DNA of 64,000 bases, taken from positions 1 through 64,000 of the IMG/VR virus record IMGVR_UViG_3300008952_000006. One strand, 5' to 3'. Source of the stretch: a virus. A model generated the notes under the pieces. That model worked only from the letters and a program-made list of their open reading frames with translations, was not told the origin of the DNA and did no database searches. A program made the translations under genes and the position numbers. This document shows, piece by piece, positions 31,158 to 39,598 of the stretch; the first letter of the stretch is position 1; every line of letters begins with the position of its first letter.

Positions 31158-31472
31158 ATGGTATCCTCTAATAACGAAACAGGCCCTACGGAAAAGGGGC
31201 AGCTGTTTAATGTTGGTACAATTGTAACAACACAGAACTTCCAAGATAAAGTGAAGCTCCCATCTGTGGAAGTAATGAAGGCTGTCAGCCAGCATGCCAC
31301 AGGTAACTGGGGCCTAGTGGACGAAGAAGACTGGGCAACCAATGACTTCGCCTCTAGAAACGGTGGACGCGTAATGTCCGTGTACAAGTCGATATTTAAC
31401 GACACAACCTACTGGGTTATTACCGAGGCAGACCGCTCGGTGACGACGCTTTTATTACCAGAAGATTACTAG
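31158..31472 (+). CDS. Conserved mobile-element protein
   Basis: A 104-aa protein. The order 'FNxGTIVTT..., QHATGNWG, GGRVMSVY, WVITEADRSVTTLLLPEDY' matches a small family widespread on plasmids and phages with no proven function. The start at 31158 has AGGAG 5 nt upstream; the longer frame from 31140 is less likely. Confidence 0.7.
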   Translation: MVSSNNETGPTEKGQLFNVGTIVTTQNFQDKVKLPSVEVMKAVSQHATGNWGLVDEEDWATNDFASRNGGRVMSVYKSIFNDTTYWVITEADRSVTTLLLPEDY

Positions 31473-31479
31473 TAATAAG

Positions 31480-32973
31480 ATGTCTAAAAGCACATACAAG
31501 GGCGACAACCCTGGTAAGAAAGTGGCTCGGGCACGTGTTTGGTTGAGTGCTTCAACGCTCATGACCGCAATGCAGATCCCGTACATGGGGGCATACGTCT
31601 TAGCCGGTAACGGTGGGGACGTAGCCACATTAAAAGCGCTGGGGTTCACCCCCGGCACAATCACAGCTGTGGATACAGACAAGGAGAAAGTAGAGCTTTG
31701 CCAGCAATTATATCCTGGAATCCAGTCAGTAGTAGGGGAAGCTGGTGCGGTATCTTCGCGGGCTATGTACAACTCAGCCCACTTAGATTTCTGTAACGGC
31801 CTGACTCTAGAGAACATAGAGACGGCGGCGCGGGTGGCCAAAAATGCCGCAGTCATGCCATCCGTAATAAGTGTGACCATGATGAAGGGACGAGAGGCCC
31901 CAGCTAAGTACAATAGAGACCTGTGCCCTGCATTAAACAGGTCGCAAAGAAGAGCGTGGTTAGCTGATATAAAAAAGGGACGCGATGAGCATGGTTCCGG
32001 AGGATTGGTAGGCGCGCAGCTGCTGAAACGTGGTTCATTTGACCCATTGCTTTGCATCCAACGGGCCAAAAACCAGCTTAAAAGCATCTGGCCAAGTGAG
32101 GGTTCTCATGGGTTCAACTATGATAAGTCAAGGCATAAAAGCCGTGACTTTACCATCGTCAGAAACGGGAAGCTCACACCGCTTGGAAACGGGACTGCTC
32201 GGGTTGCGGCGCTCAGGGGCTGCCTCGAGAAACTGCTTATCCCTCACGGGATATACATAACCCTAGGCAGTGTGTTTTCGTACCACTCAAAGTGTGAGAA
32301 GAGTGGGGGGACTCCATTTGTCGCGGCTAATTTGATCGTCTGTACGGGTGACCAACACGCAGCGATTCAGCAGCTACTCTATAAGCTTGCAGGTGACTTG
32401 TTCTGTTTTGAGAACATTCCTGGTGGCGAGAGTAAAACAGCCCTCAGAGAGTACGCTCTTGCGGCCTGTAAAGGCCTAACAAGTGCGCAGGTTGGTCAGC
32501 TTTTCGATATCCCAGAAGGCAAGGTGCGCGCTTGGCGAGCACACGACACTATGGGAACCTACGCCGATGACAAGGCGGCAGCGAGTTACCGCGCTGGCAG
32601 GGATGGAGAGTCTGGCGCAAAGCGTAGCAGAATAGAATTCGCTTCAAACGAAGATTTAGATGGACGAGGCGCATACATCCAAGCTGGTTGGGGTCGCATG
32701 GCCTACAGCCCTAGCGCGGAGGTGCGGAGCCAGTTTAATGAAAACGCGTTTGATGAATTCAAAAATGCAGACCCGGAGCGCGACAACCATCGTCGGGAGA
32801 CAATTATAGGAGAATCTGAAAGGCACCTGAATAGAGTGATGGACGGAACGAACCAGGACTACGTCCGCGAGTTCACCAGTAGATTGATATCGCAGTCCGT
32901 ACCTACAGAAAAATGTATAACCAATGTCCAAAGACGCAAGAGTGAGAAGAAAGATGGGAAAGGGAACACGTAA
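31480..32973 (+). CDS. Large protein with methyltransferase-like N-terminal domain
   Basis: A 497-aa protein. Residues about 30-130 look like a Rossmann-fold SAM-dependent methyltransferase: YVLAGNGGDVATLKALG (glycine loop), ITAVDTDKEKVELC (acidic end of strand 2) and LDFCNGLTLENI. The C-terminal half is basic and holds a helix-turn-helix-like segment (LTSAQVGQLFDIPEGKVRAW). Substrate could be DNA or RNA. The family-level assignment is moderate; no clear DPPY-type motif is present. Overlaps the next gene by about 20 nt. Confidence 0.55.
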   Translation: MSKSTYKGDNPGKKVARARVWLSASTLMTAMQIPYMGAYVLAGNGGDVATLKALGFTPGTITAVDTDKEKVELCQQLYPGIQSVVGEAGAVSSRAMYNSAHLDFCNGLTLENIETAARVAKNAAVMPSVISVTMMKGREAPAKYNRDLCPALNRSQRRAWLADIKKGRDEHGSGGLVGAQLLKRGSFDPLLCIQRAKNQLKSIWPSEGSHGFNYDKSRHKSRDFTIVRNGKLTPLGNGTARVAALRGCLEKLLIPHGIYITLGSVFSYHSKCEKSGGTPFVAANLIVCTGDQHAAIQQLLYKLAGDLFCFENIPGGESKTALREYALAACKGLTSAQVGQLFDIPEGKVRAWRAHDTMGTYADDKAAASYRAGRDGESGAKRSRIEFASNEDLDGRGAYIQAGWGRMAYSPSAEVRSQFNENAFDEFKNADPERDNHRRETIIGESERHLNRVMDGTNQDYVREFTSRLISQSVPTEKCITNVQRRKSEKKDGKGNT

Positions 32974-33961
32974 CCATAGAAAGCTCAAAAGGGGGCTCAA
33001 AAGGGGGCGCAAGAAAAGGAAAGGACAAAAAGGTGTAACGGGGGAGATCATCCCCGACCCGATCAAACAAATGTTAGGTGGGGGGCCTAACGATCACCGC
33101 CTAATCGGACGCAATGTTGTTGATGTTTACTGTGACGGTGAAGAAGAGAACCCCGTCGAGCAAATTGTTGATGGTTTGGCGACCAGTGTGGAAAAAGATC
33201 GTAGAGAGTCCTTTAGGTCTTTCGCGGAGCCTTTTGTAACAATGGGCCAGGGAGGACTTCCAAGGATAACCCCCGTTATCTTTGAAAGTTCTGACATAGA
33301 GTCGCCCTGGACTAGGAAAGGTAGTGCCGCGTGGACTACCCCTAAAACCGTTACCGAACTAAAATTTGGTGAGATGACTAAAAATCAACAAGTCCTGTAC
33401 AATGCTATTTGCGCTGCAAGTGGTAGGCCACCGGCAGATGTTATTACAAGGAGTAACTTTGGTTGGGACCTCTGCTATCTTAGCGGTAGCGTCAAACTAG
33501 ACCGCCAAGCGGCGGACCCACGCTATCTCCAGTTGGAGAACTGCGATAGATATGCAAAAGTCGTACTTAGCGAAGAAGCACAACAGCTTTGGGAGCTTTT
33601 ACATGAAGGCGGTCACACGTGGGCCCAGTCAAGAACCATAGTTGAGTGGTGCGCGGCGTTTAACGTCCTGTTCAAACAGGCCCTTGAAAGTAGTGTTCGA
33701 GATGCGCAACAGTGGAGCAACCCTATTCCTTGGGGGCGTCTGATAGAGAGTTTAACGCTCAGGCATGTAGCCTACTTAACAAAGGAGTACTTTAAGCCCT
33801 GTTCGTGCTGTGTGGGTGACCCCTGCATAAACGTACACGACTTTGGTTCGGCGGGGACGATGGTATCGTTTTCGTTCATAGACAAGCCCCTAGACCTAAA
33901 AAGCATAGCAAGAGACCTGATAGTGTTAGAAGACGGACATTACGTTGGTGAAGACCCTTAG
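32954..33961 (+). CDS. Hypothetical protein with basic N-terminus
   Basis: A 335-aa protein whose first ~30 residues are strongly basic (GTRNHRKLKRGLKRGRKKRK). The ATG at 32954 is preferred to 32924. The rest is an alpha/beta protein with WELLHEGGHTWAQSRTIVEW and a late Cys cluster (CSCCVGDPC). HEGGH recalls an HExxH-like site but has the spacing HExGH, so no peptidase claim is made. Paired with the methyltransferase-like gene. Confidence 0.6.
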   Translation: MGKGTRNHRKLKRGLKRGRKKRKGQKGVTGEIIPDPIKQMLGGGPNDHRLIGRNVVDVYCDGEEENPVEQIVDGLATSVEKDRRESFRSFAEPFVTMGQGGLPRITPVIFESSDIESPWTRKGSAAWTTPKTVTELKFGEMTKNQQVLYNAICAASGRPPADVITRSNFGWDLCYLSGSVKLDRQAADPRYLQLENCDRYAKVVLSEEAQQLWELLHEGGHTWAQSRTIVEWCAAFNVLFKQALESSVRDAQQWSNPIPWGRLIESLTLRHVAYLTKEYFKPCSCCVGDPCINVHDFGSAGTMVSFSFIDKPLDLKSIARDLIVLEDGHYVGEDP

Positions 33962-34020
33962 ATTGATAAAGGCCCCGTAGGCGGCCCAAGGCCTACATAA
34001 ACAAAAAGACAGGAGTAGTT

Positions 34021-34326
34021 GTGACTGAGTTAATTATCGCAAGTTCAACCAAAACAGGTAAAACGAACATGCTTATTGATAGGGCAAACAGGGAATGCGC
34101 GGACGGGAGGAGAGTTATTTTCTACGTCCAAGAGTATGACGAACCGGCCCTCAGGAAAAGAGGTCTGGGTAAGGGAACAGAGGTTATTGTGGAACCCTTT
34201 GATGGGGTAAGCCTAGAACGAATCCATATAGACTTTGGGGATGACAATGAGATGACAGTTATGGCTGTGCGGACAACCAGCAGCCAAGCATTTCAACAGC
34301 TATGTGGCCGTAGCGACCCAGAGTAA
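34021..34326 (+). CDS. Small P-loop-like protein
   Basis: A 101-aa protein, GTG start with AGGAG upstream. It begins with a strand and ASSTKTGKTNML, a Walker-A-like loop, followed by a helix. A second strand with VIFYVQEYDE follows. The chain is only half the length of a normal P-loop ATPase and no Walker B is evident, so it may be a minimal or degenerate NTPase. A strong terminator follows. Confidence 0.55.
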   Translation: MTELIIASSTKTGKTNMLIDRANRECADGRRVIFYVQEYDEPALRKRGLGKGTEVIVEPFDGVSLERIHIDFGDDNEMTVMAVRTTSSQAFQQLCGRSDPE

Positions 34327-34348
34327 AATAAACCAAAATTCACAATAG

Positions 34349-34385
34349 AACGCACGCTCTCACAAATGGGGGCGTGCGTTTTTAT
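34349..34385 (+). terminator. Intrinsic terminator
   Basis: AACGCACGC and GCGTGCGTT arms with a long loop, then T5. The next gene starts 17 nt later. Confidence 0.85.
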
Positions 34386-34401
34386 TTTTATAGGAGAAAG
34401 A

Positions 34402-34653
34402 ATGAGCACACCATGCCTCGAGAAAGTACTCGCGCTAAGCACAGCGCACATGCCAAACAAGTACTCGGACTTCGGAGATCTCCGCGCCATACCATTTGAA
34501 TACGGTATTGTGGTGTGGGTTTCAGAGCCTGGAGACGGTGTCCCAGAGTGGCTAACGCCAGCCATGAGTCTGGCATACAAATCAGAATGCACGCTGGTCT
34601 TGTTTGATCGAGACTGTAACGAAGACCCAGACCTACCAACGTGGGACTGGTAG
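34402..34653 (+). CDS. DUF5983-like small protein
   Basis: An 83-aa protein starting MSTPCLEKVLALSTAHMP; the later VPEWLTPAMSLAYKSECTLV and FDRDCNEDPDLPTWDW fit a small family of phage and plasmid proteins (DUF5983-like, in my reading). Function unknown. AGGAG precedes the start, just after the terminator. Confidence 0.6.
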   Translation: MSTPCLEKVLALSTAHMPNKYSDFGDLRAIPFEYGIVVWVSEPGDGVPEWLTPAMSLAYKSECTLVLFDRDCNEDPDLPTWDW

Positions 34654-34665
34654 GAGAACTACAAA

Positions 34666-34869
34666 ATGGAAGACGAATACGTTTACGTAAAAGTGAAGTT
34701 GTACCTAAAACCAGGGCAAACAGAAGATTCAATACAAGAAATTGTACAAGAAGTAGACTATTCGTTTAACCACGAACAAGTAATAGAAACAGAGATAGTA
34801 GACATCTACGATGCCCAAACAGGAGGAAGAAGTGAAGCTGACAAATTACCAATTGGGAATTCTCCTTAA
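34666..34869 (+). CDS. Conserved small mobile-element protein
   Basis: A 67-aa acidic protein. YVYVKVKLYLKPGQTEDSIQ and the following VQEVDYSFNHEQVIETEIVD are characteristic of a short family common on plasmids and phages, function unknown. Its last codons overlap the start of the HTH gene. Confidence 0.65.
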   Translation: MEDEYVYVKVKLYLKPGQTEDSIQEIVQEVDYSFNHEQVIETEIVDIYDAQTGGRSEADKLPIGNSP

Positions 34870-35230
34870 CTGCCCGTACGAGAACCCGGGCCACATCGAT
34901 TTCAGGGGGCTGCCAAGCCACAAAAGGCAACAGTTTTTACAGCTCAGAGATGCTGGGCTGGTGGAAACTGACCCAGGGGATACGCGGGCGTACCGCAGAA
35001 CATTAGCAGGTGATGTTATGGCCAAGAATAATAACCACGTAATGGACGTAGCTGATCTAGCAAAAGAGCTAGGGATAAGCAAGAGCACAGTCTACGGATG
35101 GATACGTAAATCGAAAGTGCAAATTAGAACCCGAACTAACTACCGATGGGGCACCTATCTTGTGTACCTCGATACACTCCCCGAAAAATACAGGCGAATG
35201 TTGGCGGGGGAAGGAGACAAAAATGGCTAA
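34832..35230 (+). CDS. Winged-helix plus helix-turn-helix DNA-binding protein
   Basis: A 132-aa protein. Residues 1-60 resemble a small winged helix (LTNYQLGILLNCPYENPG, QLRDAGLVETD). Residues about 70-100 are a MerR/excisionase-like HTH (VADLAKELGISKSTVYGWIR). GTG at 34832 is chosen because AGGAGG lies 5 nt before it; an ATG at 34811 has no site. A candidate regulator of the small-gene train. Confidence 0.6.
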   Translation: MKLTNYQLGILLNCPYENPGHIDFRGLPSHKRQQFLQLRDAGLVETDPGDTRAYRRTLAGDVMAKNNNHVMDVADLAKELGISKSTVYGWIRKSKVQIRTRTNYRWGTYLVYLDTLPEKYRRMLAGEGDKNG

Positions 35231-35567
35231 AGAGCTTTACCGCGCCCTGAAGAACTTGGTCGCTACGGCCAGGACCTTCCGTGATGTTCCAAAAGAAGAG
35301 CAGCAGTGGACGCAAACAGATGATGACGCGCTGGGCGAAGCGTTCAGTGCTCTTGATGAGTACGAAAGCGCACCTAAAGAACCATGGCTGAACAACGAGC
35401 TTCAGTTCGCAAGACTCCTCTGTGAGATCGTTGCGAATGAGGAATTACCAAACTGGTCCGAAACCCGTAACTCTATGGACCTAACGGACAAAGAATTACA
35501 GGGGCTGTATGACCGCGCACACGTTGTGTGGGAAGCAGCAAAGGTAGAGGCCAAAGATGGCAGCTAA
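35223..35567 (+). CDS. Conserved hypothetical phage protein
   Basis: A 114-aa helical protein. The C-terminal LQFARLLCEIVANEELPNW, then ELQGLYDRAHVVWEAAK, is a pattern seen in many short phage proteins of unknown function. The ATG at 35223 follows GGAG and overlaps the preceding stop. Confidence 0.6.
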   Translation: MAKELYRALKNLVATARTFRDVPKEEQQWTQTDDDALGEAFSALDEYESAPKEPWLNNELQFARLLCEIVANEELPNWSETRNSMDLTDKELQGLYDRAHVVWEAAKVEAKDGS

Positions 35568-35751
35568 ATATAACCATATGATGGACATGGCGTTCAGTAT
35601 CGAAACCGACGCTGATGAAGAGTCCATCTTTAATAAAGAAAATATGCCCGCACTGCTTGCAAGAGCTAGGGCGAGGCTTGATGACATAGAACGTGAGGGT
35701 TGCACAGAGGCCTTCGGGCTCTGCGACACCTATGAGGTGGATAATGTTTGA
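35557..35751 (+). CDS. Conserved small phage protein
   Basis: A 64-aa acidic protein: KYNHMMDMAFSIETDADEE and the end EAFGLCDTYEV fit a widely found short phage family without known function. The start lies inside the previous gene's last codons; the next gene overlaps its end. Confidence 0.6.
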   Translation: MAAKYNHMMDMAFSIETDADEESIFNKENMPALLARARARLDDIEREGCTEAFGLCDTYEVDNV

Positions 35752-35950
35752 AGACACCGTAATACCAAAAAGGTGCCCGGTCTGCGCTAGCGATAATATC
35801 GAAAGCGAGGGGCTGGGCAATGACGAAGAGCCTCCCATGACGGAGGCGTATGAACGTTGCTCATGCGCGGAATGCAAGAGCCAGTGGATAAACCGAGCGG
35901 AACTCCGCTGGTACCAGTCAGAAGTAACACACGAAAGGATGAGTATATGA
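35744..35950 (+). CDS. Small zinc-ribbon protein
   Basis: A 68-aa protein with CPVCASDN and CSCAECKSQW, a two-Cys-pair zinc ribbon ending in Trp, as in many phage zinc-ribbon proteins. It overlaps both neighbours by a few bases. Confidence 0.6.
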   Translation: MFEDTVIPKRCPVCASDNIESEGLGNDEEPPMTEAYERCSCAECKSQWINRAELRWYQSEVTHERMSI

Positions 35951-36144
35951 CAGAGAAGGAATACCAATACGAGTGCTTCGGGGAAACCCTGGAGTTCGCG
36001 GAGTCTCTTGGATGGGTAGACAACCACCCGGACGGGACAAGCAAAGACTACGACGCAAACATGGTTGGTGACGCTATAGAGCAGGAAGCCATCGAGTTTA
36101 TAGAGGGCAAGGGCTACAAAGTGGTGGGGTATGATGATGACTAA
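35947..36144 (+). CDS. Small acidic hypothetical protein
   Basis: A 65-aa acidic protein, MTEKEYQYECFGETLEFAES at the start and a Gly/Asp end. Start overlaps the preceding stop (ATGA). Not recognised. Confidence 0.5.
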   Translation: MTEKEYQYECFGETLEFAESLGWVDNHPDGTSKDYDANMVGDAIEQEAIEFIEGKGYKVVGYDDD

Positions 36145-36541
36145 GTCACCAAACGACCAAGACCCGCCTGACTATGTAGCAGGGGATACCCCCCTGGCTG
36201 CGCTGTACGACAAAATCTACGAGAAGTACCCCTATCTAGAGGACTTCGAAGAGACATTGCACAACGAAGTAACCGCTTCAGGTGAGCCCATTGAGGGCAT
36301 CCATAGAATGCTTGAATACGTCATCCACGAGGCTTACGCTGTGGGACTAGACGATGCTAAGTCAGATATGGGTGAGTACATAGATGTCCTAGAGCAAGAA
36401 GCTCTTGGCGCTGTTCGAATGGTCTTAGATGCCGCTACGGAAGAAGGTCACGAACTCAGTGACAGTGAAGTCTGTGACGCCATCGACTGGGACTTACTTA
36501 GAAAGATAGATAAAAAATTCGGGAGAAGAGATGCTAAATGA
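36131..36541 (+). CDS. Acidic hypothetical protein
   Basis: A 136-aa acidic, helical protein (LYDKIYEKYPYLEDFEETLH). Three consecutive ATG-type starts (36131, 36134 and 36137 region) leave the exact start open. Not recognised. Overlaps both neighbours. Confidence 0.5.
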   Translation: MMMTKSPNDQDPPDYVAGDTPLAALYDKIYEKYPYLEDFEETLHNEVTASGEPIEGIHRMLEYVIHEAYAVGLDDAKSDMGEYIDVLEQEALGAVRMVLDAATEEGHELSDSEVCDAIDWDLLRKIDKKFGRRDAK

Positions 36542-36728
36542 TGACGAAATCCAAGAACACCTAATGCTGTTAAGGGTTGCGTTCGACCCAGAGTCACCCT
36601 TCAAGGGGATGATTAATATGAAGGGCGAGGGTGGCTTACTGTCGCTTCCGCTGCCCGAGCAACACCAAGTAAAAAACGCCATGAGCCCAGAGTTGGTAGA
36701 AATGGTTTTTGGGAGCAAGCGTGGGTGA
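36531..36728 (+). CDS. Small hypothetical protein
   Basis: A 65-aa protein: helical start (DDEIQEHLMLLRVAFDPESP) and LVEMVFGSKRG at the end. GGGAG upstream. Not recognised; kept because both ends overlap its neighbours in the usual way of this operon. Confidence 0.5.
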   Translation: MLNDDEIQEHLMLLRVAFDPESPFKGMINMKGEGGLLSLPLPEQHQVKNAMSPELVEMVFGSKRG

Positions 36729-36921
36729 CGACAGACGAGAAGCGACCAAAGCCAAACGGGCGAAAGCGTTTAAGTCAGAACAGCGTGAGTGTGTATCCCG
36801 CCTGCAGACAATGATAACAGCCGTCCTGGCTGGAAGTATGTACGAAATAAACCATGCCTATTTCTTAGTAGGCGCGTCACTTAAATACTTAGAAGCAAAC
36901 GATCCTGGAAGAGAGAAATAA
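36721..36921 (+). CDS. Small basic hypothetical protein (GTG start)
   Basis: A 66-aa protein, basic in the first half (DDRREATKAKRAKAFK), hydrophobic helix in the second. GTG at 36721 has GGGAG 5 nt upstream. Not recognised. Confidence 0.5.
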   Translation: MGDDRREATKAKRAKAFKSEQRECVSRLQTMITAVLAGSMYEINHAYFLVGASLKYLEANDPGREK

Positions 36922-36935
36922 AATTGGAAGAAAGA

Positions 36936-37190
36936 ATGAAAGTTAAGCCAGTAGGCGTTGTGGGCTACCATCAATGGGATGAAGCCTCGTATGACGACGA
37001 GGGCAACGTTGTGTTGCCGCAAGGAACAATTGAATGGTACGTATGGTCTCCTCAATGGGACGAGGACGAGGAAGTCTGGGTGAGGGTCTTCGACAACACC
37101 TTGGCAGGCCCCTTTGAAACCGAAGAGGAAGCAAACCAAGCATTAAATAAAATATCGTCACCACTGAGACTAGTGCCCAGGGAGGAGTAA
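36936..37190 (+). CDS. Small acidic Trp-rich protein
   Basis: An 84-aa protein with alternating strands and many Trp and acidic residues (TIEWYVWSPQWDEDEEVWVR), ending with a helical EEEANQALNKI. Start at 36936 (GGAAGA upstream) preferred to a TTG at 36924. Not recognised. Confidence 0.5.
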   Translation: MKVKPVGVVGYHQWDEASYDDEGNVVLPQGTIEWYVWSPQWDEDEEVWVRVFDNTLAGPFETEEEANQALNKISSPLRLVPREE

Positions 37191-37193
37191 GAG

Positions 37194-37466
37194 ATGCCAG
37201 CAGAGACAGTAATTAGTGATAATACCAGCCACTGGACCGACTACGGGGTCGGACGGTTGCAGGGGAAACGTGTAATAGAAGTTAGATACTTAACCAGCGA
37301 AGAAGCGAGAGCGATGGATTGGTATAGTCGGTGCTTGGTCATCATCTTTGACGATGGTTCCTACATTTTCCCGTCAAGGGATGACGAGGGAAATGACGCT
37401 GGTGCCCTGTTTGGGACATCAGCAGAAGGTGAGGAATGGACCTTTCCAGTCCTTCGAGTTGCCTAG
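37194..37466 (+). CDS. Conserved hypothetical phage protein
   Basis: A 90-aa protein. GKRVIEVRYLTSEEARAMDW, then a VIIFDDGSYIFPSRDDEGN segment and GALFGTS, match a family found in phages and their hosts with no known role. AGGAG-like site before ATG. Confidence 0.65.
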   Translation: MPAETVISDNTSHWTDYGVGRLQGKRVIEVRYLTSEEARAMDWYSRCLVIIFDDGSYIFPSRDDEGNDAGALFGTSAEGEEWTFPVLRVA

Positions 37467-37744
37467 ACCCAGCAACAATAGTCAAATGTTCTTTTTGTGA
37501 GGGCATCTTCAAATATGGGGATGCCCCACATGACATTAAGGGCCCATTGTGCGTAAGCTGCAACCGTGGTGGTGCACTGGTCGAATTAGACGATTCAGAC
37601 TGGCCTATTACTTGTAATAACTGTGGTGCGGGAACAACGGAAGCCAAAATGAAAAAAGCCCACGGACGGGAAAACTTTGAGGCTATGGGGGATATTTGTC
37701 CCCTCTGTAGCTTTGATGGCGGCCTGATGTGGGACTTCGCGTAG
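37436..37744 (+). CDS. Small protein with two zinc sites
   Basis: A 102-aa protein with Cys pairs CSFCEG, CVSCNRG, CNNCGAG and CPLCSFD: probably two zinc ribbons in tandem. Its ATG lies 31 nt inside the previous gene. Unknown role; ribbons like these often contact nucleic acid or polymerase. Confidence 0.6.
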   Translation: MDLSSPSSCLDPATIVKCSFCEGIFKYGDAPHDIKGPLCVSCNRGGALVELDDSDWPITCNNCGAGTTEAKMKKAHGRENFEAMGDICPLCSFDGGLMWDFA

Positions 37745-37754
37745 GAGCGTTAAA

Positions 37755-38015
37755 ATGAGAAAAAACATAAGGGATTACGGACTGCCTAATAGTGAAGTTC
37801 TTTCGGTGCCGGTCACCAAAGAGCTGCCAGAACACCTTAAAAAGGAGCCTTGCCCCAACTGCGGGTGTCAAAGCCTCGCAATGCTTGAGGTAGACGTTAA
37901 GCAAGACCTTGTAAGGGGTGGGGTTGGCAAAGGTGTCTATATTGGATGCCCCGCCTGTCCGTGGGCAAGCCCCTTATCAATACGACAAACAGTAAAAGGA
38001 GATGAAGATGGGTGA
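37755..38015 (+). CDS. Zinc-ribbon protein, Lar-like
   Basis: An 86-aa protein. CPNCGCQS and CPACPWAS are separated by strands, in the manner of Lar-type restriction-alleviation zinc ribbons, which is only a resemblance. Its last codons overlap the start of the next gene. Confidence 0.5.
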   Translation: MRKNIRDYGLPNSEVLSVPVTKELPEHLKKEPCPNCGCQSLAMLEVDVKQDLVRGGVGKGVYIGCPACPWASPLSIRQTVKGDEDG

Positions 38016-38493
38016 CCGTTGCTACATGGATATAACAATCCACCCAAGCGATTATCAATTAGCTAAAGACATCCTTGAGGATCAAATCTACGGGGACTGG
38101 CCTGCGCAAATCAGTGGTCTGCTGGATGGGACAGAGCCGCGTCACCGAGACGAGCTTTGGCTCCAGGATGGGGCCGTGTTCGTGTCTATATCCGAAGCTA
38201 ACTATGCTCTCGCAGACGCTATGGAAAACATGGCTAATGCCGGTGTGAGATTCATTGCCTACAACACCCCTGGTGGGGAATACGGTAGCGGAATTCAGTT
38301 CGGGACAGGGGACCCAAAGCGTTTCTACGGAGACGTTTCATGTGACCACGAGAGATACCCAGTCGCCCCTATAAACGAACACGGGAGCGTGCAGGCCCAG
38401 TGGCGAGACCGCTATAGAGAACTAATGAGAAACCTAACAAGACTCGAGAAAGAGTTTGAAAGATTGAAAGAGGAGACTGTTAACAATGCATGA
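38008..38493 (+). CDS. Conserved hypothetical phage protein
   Basis: A 161-aa protein. MGDRCYMDITIHPSDYQLA leads an alpha/beta domain; a Gly-rich TPGGEYGSGIQFG segment and a C-terminal coiled coil (LMRNLTRLEKEFERLKEE) follow. The start at 38008 is 6 nt after AGGAG. Unknown function. Confidence 0.6.
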   Translation: MGDRCYMDITIHPSDYQLAKDILEDQIYGDWPAQISGLLDGTEPRHRDELWLQDGAVFVSISEANYALADAMENMANAGVRFIAYNTPGGEYGSGIQFGTGDPKRFYGDVSCDHERYPVAPINEHGSVQAQWRDRYRELMRNLTRLEKEFERLKEETVNNA

Positions 38494-38767
38494 CTACACA
38501 GGAAATTGTATGCGCTGCGGCGAGGAGTCGGGAGCGCATATAATGTCCATGTATAGCAAAGCTATAATTTGTTTAGACTGTAAAGATATAGAGACAGAAA
38601 GGCCAGACTACCAAGCGGCTGTAAAGGCTGATGAGGACGCCATCAGGCGAGGTGACTTTAACTTCGAAGGACTTGGCGAGCCAGTGGTGGTCCCTTTCCC
38701 GGGAAACCCTACGCTTGAGCTAGAGGACCTTCCAGTGTCCATAATAAAAAAGAAAGGTAATTCATAA
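38486..38767 (+). CDS. Conserved zinc-binding mobile-element protein
   Basis: A 93-aa protein with CMRCGEESGAHIMSMYSKAI and ICLDCKDIE, then a helical part and NFEGLGEP. This 'C..CG...MS...IC..C' layout with NFxGxG is a common short protein of plasmids and phages, role unknown. Its 3' end overlaps a probable minus-strand gene. Confidence 0.65.
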   Translation: MHDYTGNCMRCGEESGAHIMSMYSKAIICLDCKDIETERPDYQAAVKADEDAIRRGDFNFEGLGEPVVVPFPGNPTLELEDLPVSIIKKKGNS

Positions 38768-39020
38768 CCTCGGTACAAAATGCTGCGGTGAGATCATGCT
38801 CGCGCAAAAGCATCCTCCAGGCATGCTCGTCTAACCTGACATCTTCATGTTTGGCGTGCATGACCTGGACGGTGGCGACTTCTTCGTCATCGTGGAAAAC
38901 AGATGCCTGAGCCCTAGCTTTTTCGTACTCGCTGTTCCCGCTAGTAACACAGCACTGTACCTCCCAGCTAGCCTTATCTATCGAGAAGTTCATGTGGAAA
39001 ATCATAGAACTCTTATTCAT
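38709..39020 (-). CDS. Probable minus-strand gene inside a plus-strand operon
   Basis: A 103-aa frame with GGAG 8 nt before ATG. The product is protein-like: N-terminal strands, acidic centre and a helix (DEHAWRMLLREHDLTAAF), with low hydrophobic bias. No plus-strand gene covers 38768-39115, which supports a real gene here. It overlaps the preceding plus gene tail-to-tail by 59 nt. The last residues (FLLWTLEGPLA) lie in that overlap. Not recognised. Confidence 0.45.
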   Translation of the reverse strand: MNKSSMIFHMNFSIDKASWEVQCCVTSGNSEYEKARAQASVFHDDEEVATVQVMHAKHEDVRLDEHAWRMLLREHDLTAAFCTEVMNYLSFLLWTLEGPLAQA

Positions 39021-39115
39021 TCTAAAGTCTCCATACCAGTAATAATTTTACCTTGGCGGCATAGATGGACGAAGAGATGCGAAGTAAAAATAAACAAAAC
39101 AACAAGGAGAACGGG

Positions 39116-39598
39116 ATGGGACAATATTATTTGATTGTGAACATCGACAAAAAGCAAAAGCTAAACCCCCACAAATTTGGTGCGGGTATGAAATTAATGG
39201 AATTTGGAAACCAGGGAGAAAGCATCATGACCGGACTAGCTGTTCTGCTTGCAGACGGCAATGGACGAGGTGGTGGGGATCTTCGAAGCAGCGACCCAGT
39301 TATCGGCTCATGGGCTGGAGACAGGATCGTCGTAACCGGTGATTATGCAGATAAAGGAAAATTTGTAGACGTTTATGATCTGGCCGCCGTAGAGCAGTTA
39401 AACCTGTTCGAGCATGCAAGTGATAACTTTGAAGATATTTCTGACAAAGTCATCACTGCCATCGCTGATGGTGAGGGCGGGTTTCATTCTCTATCCAAAC
39501 TAGACCTGTCCCAAGAAGGGTGGAGGCGGACGCATAGAGATGTAATCAACGCGGCTCTCAAGCAAGACCTAGAGTCGTCCAAAACAGGAGAACCGTAG
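39116..39598 (+). CDS. Conserved hypothetical protein (MGQYYLIVN type)
   Basis: A 160-aa protein. MGQYYLIVNIDKKQKLNPHK, then a KLMEFGNQGESIMTGLAVLL segment and SWAGDRIVVTGDYAD are hallmarks of a family found across phages and bacteria without known activity. AGGAG precedes this ATG and excludes the longer frame from 39065. Confidence 0.7.
   Translation: MGQYYLIVNIDKKQKLNPHKFGAGMKLMEFGNQGESIMTGLAVLLADGNGRGGGDLRSSDPVIGSWAGDRIVVTGDYADKGKFVDVYDLAAVEQLNLFEHASDNFEDISDKVITAIADGEGGFHSLSKLDLSQEGWRRTHRDVINAALKQDLESSKTGEP

Noticed and set aside
32954-33961. Zinc peptidase, from HEGGH
   Set aside because: Spacing is HExGH rather than HExxH with a proper helix, and no third ligand is clear.
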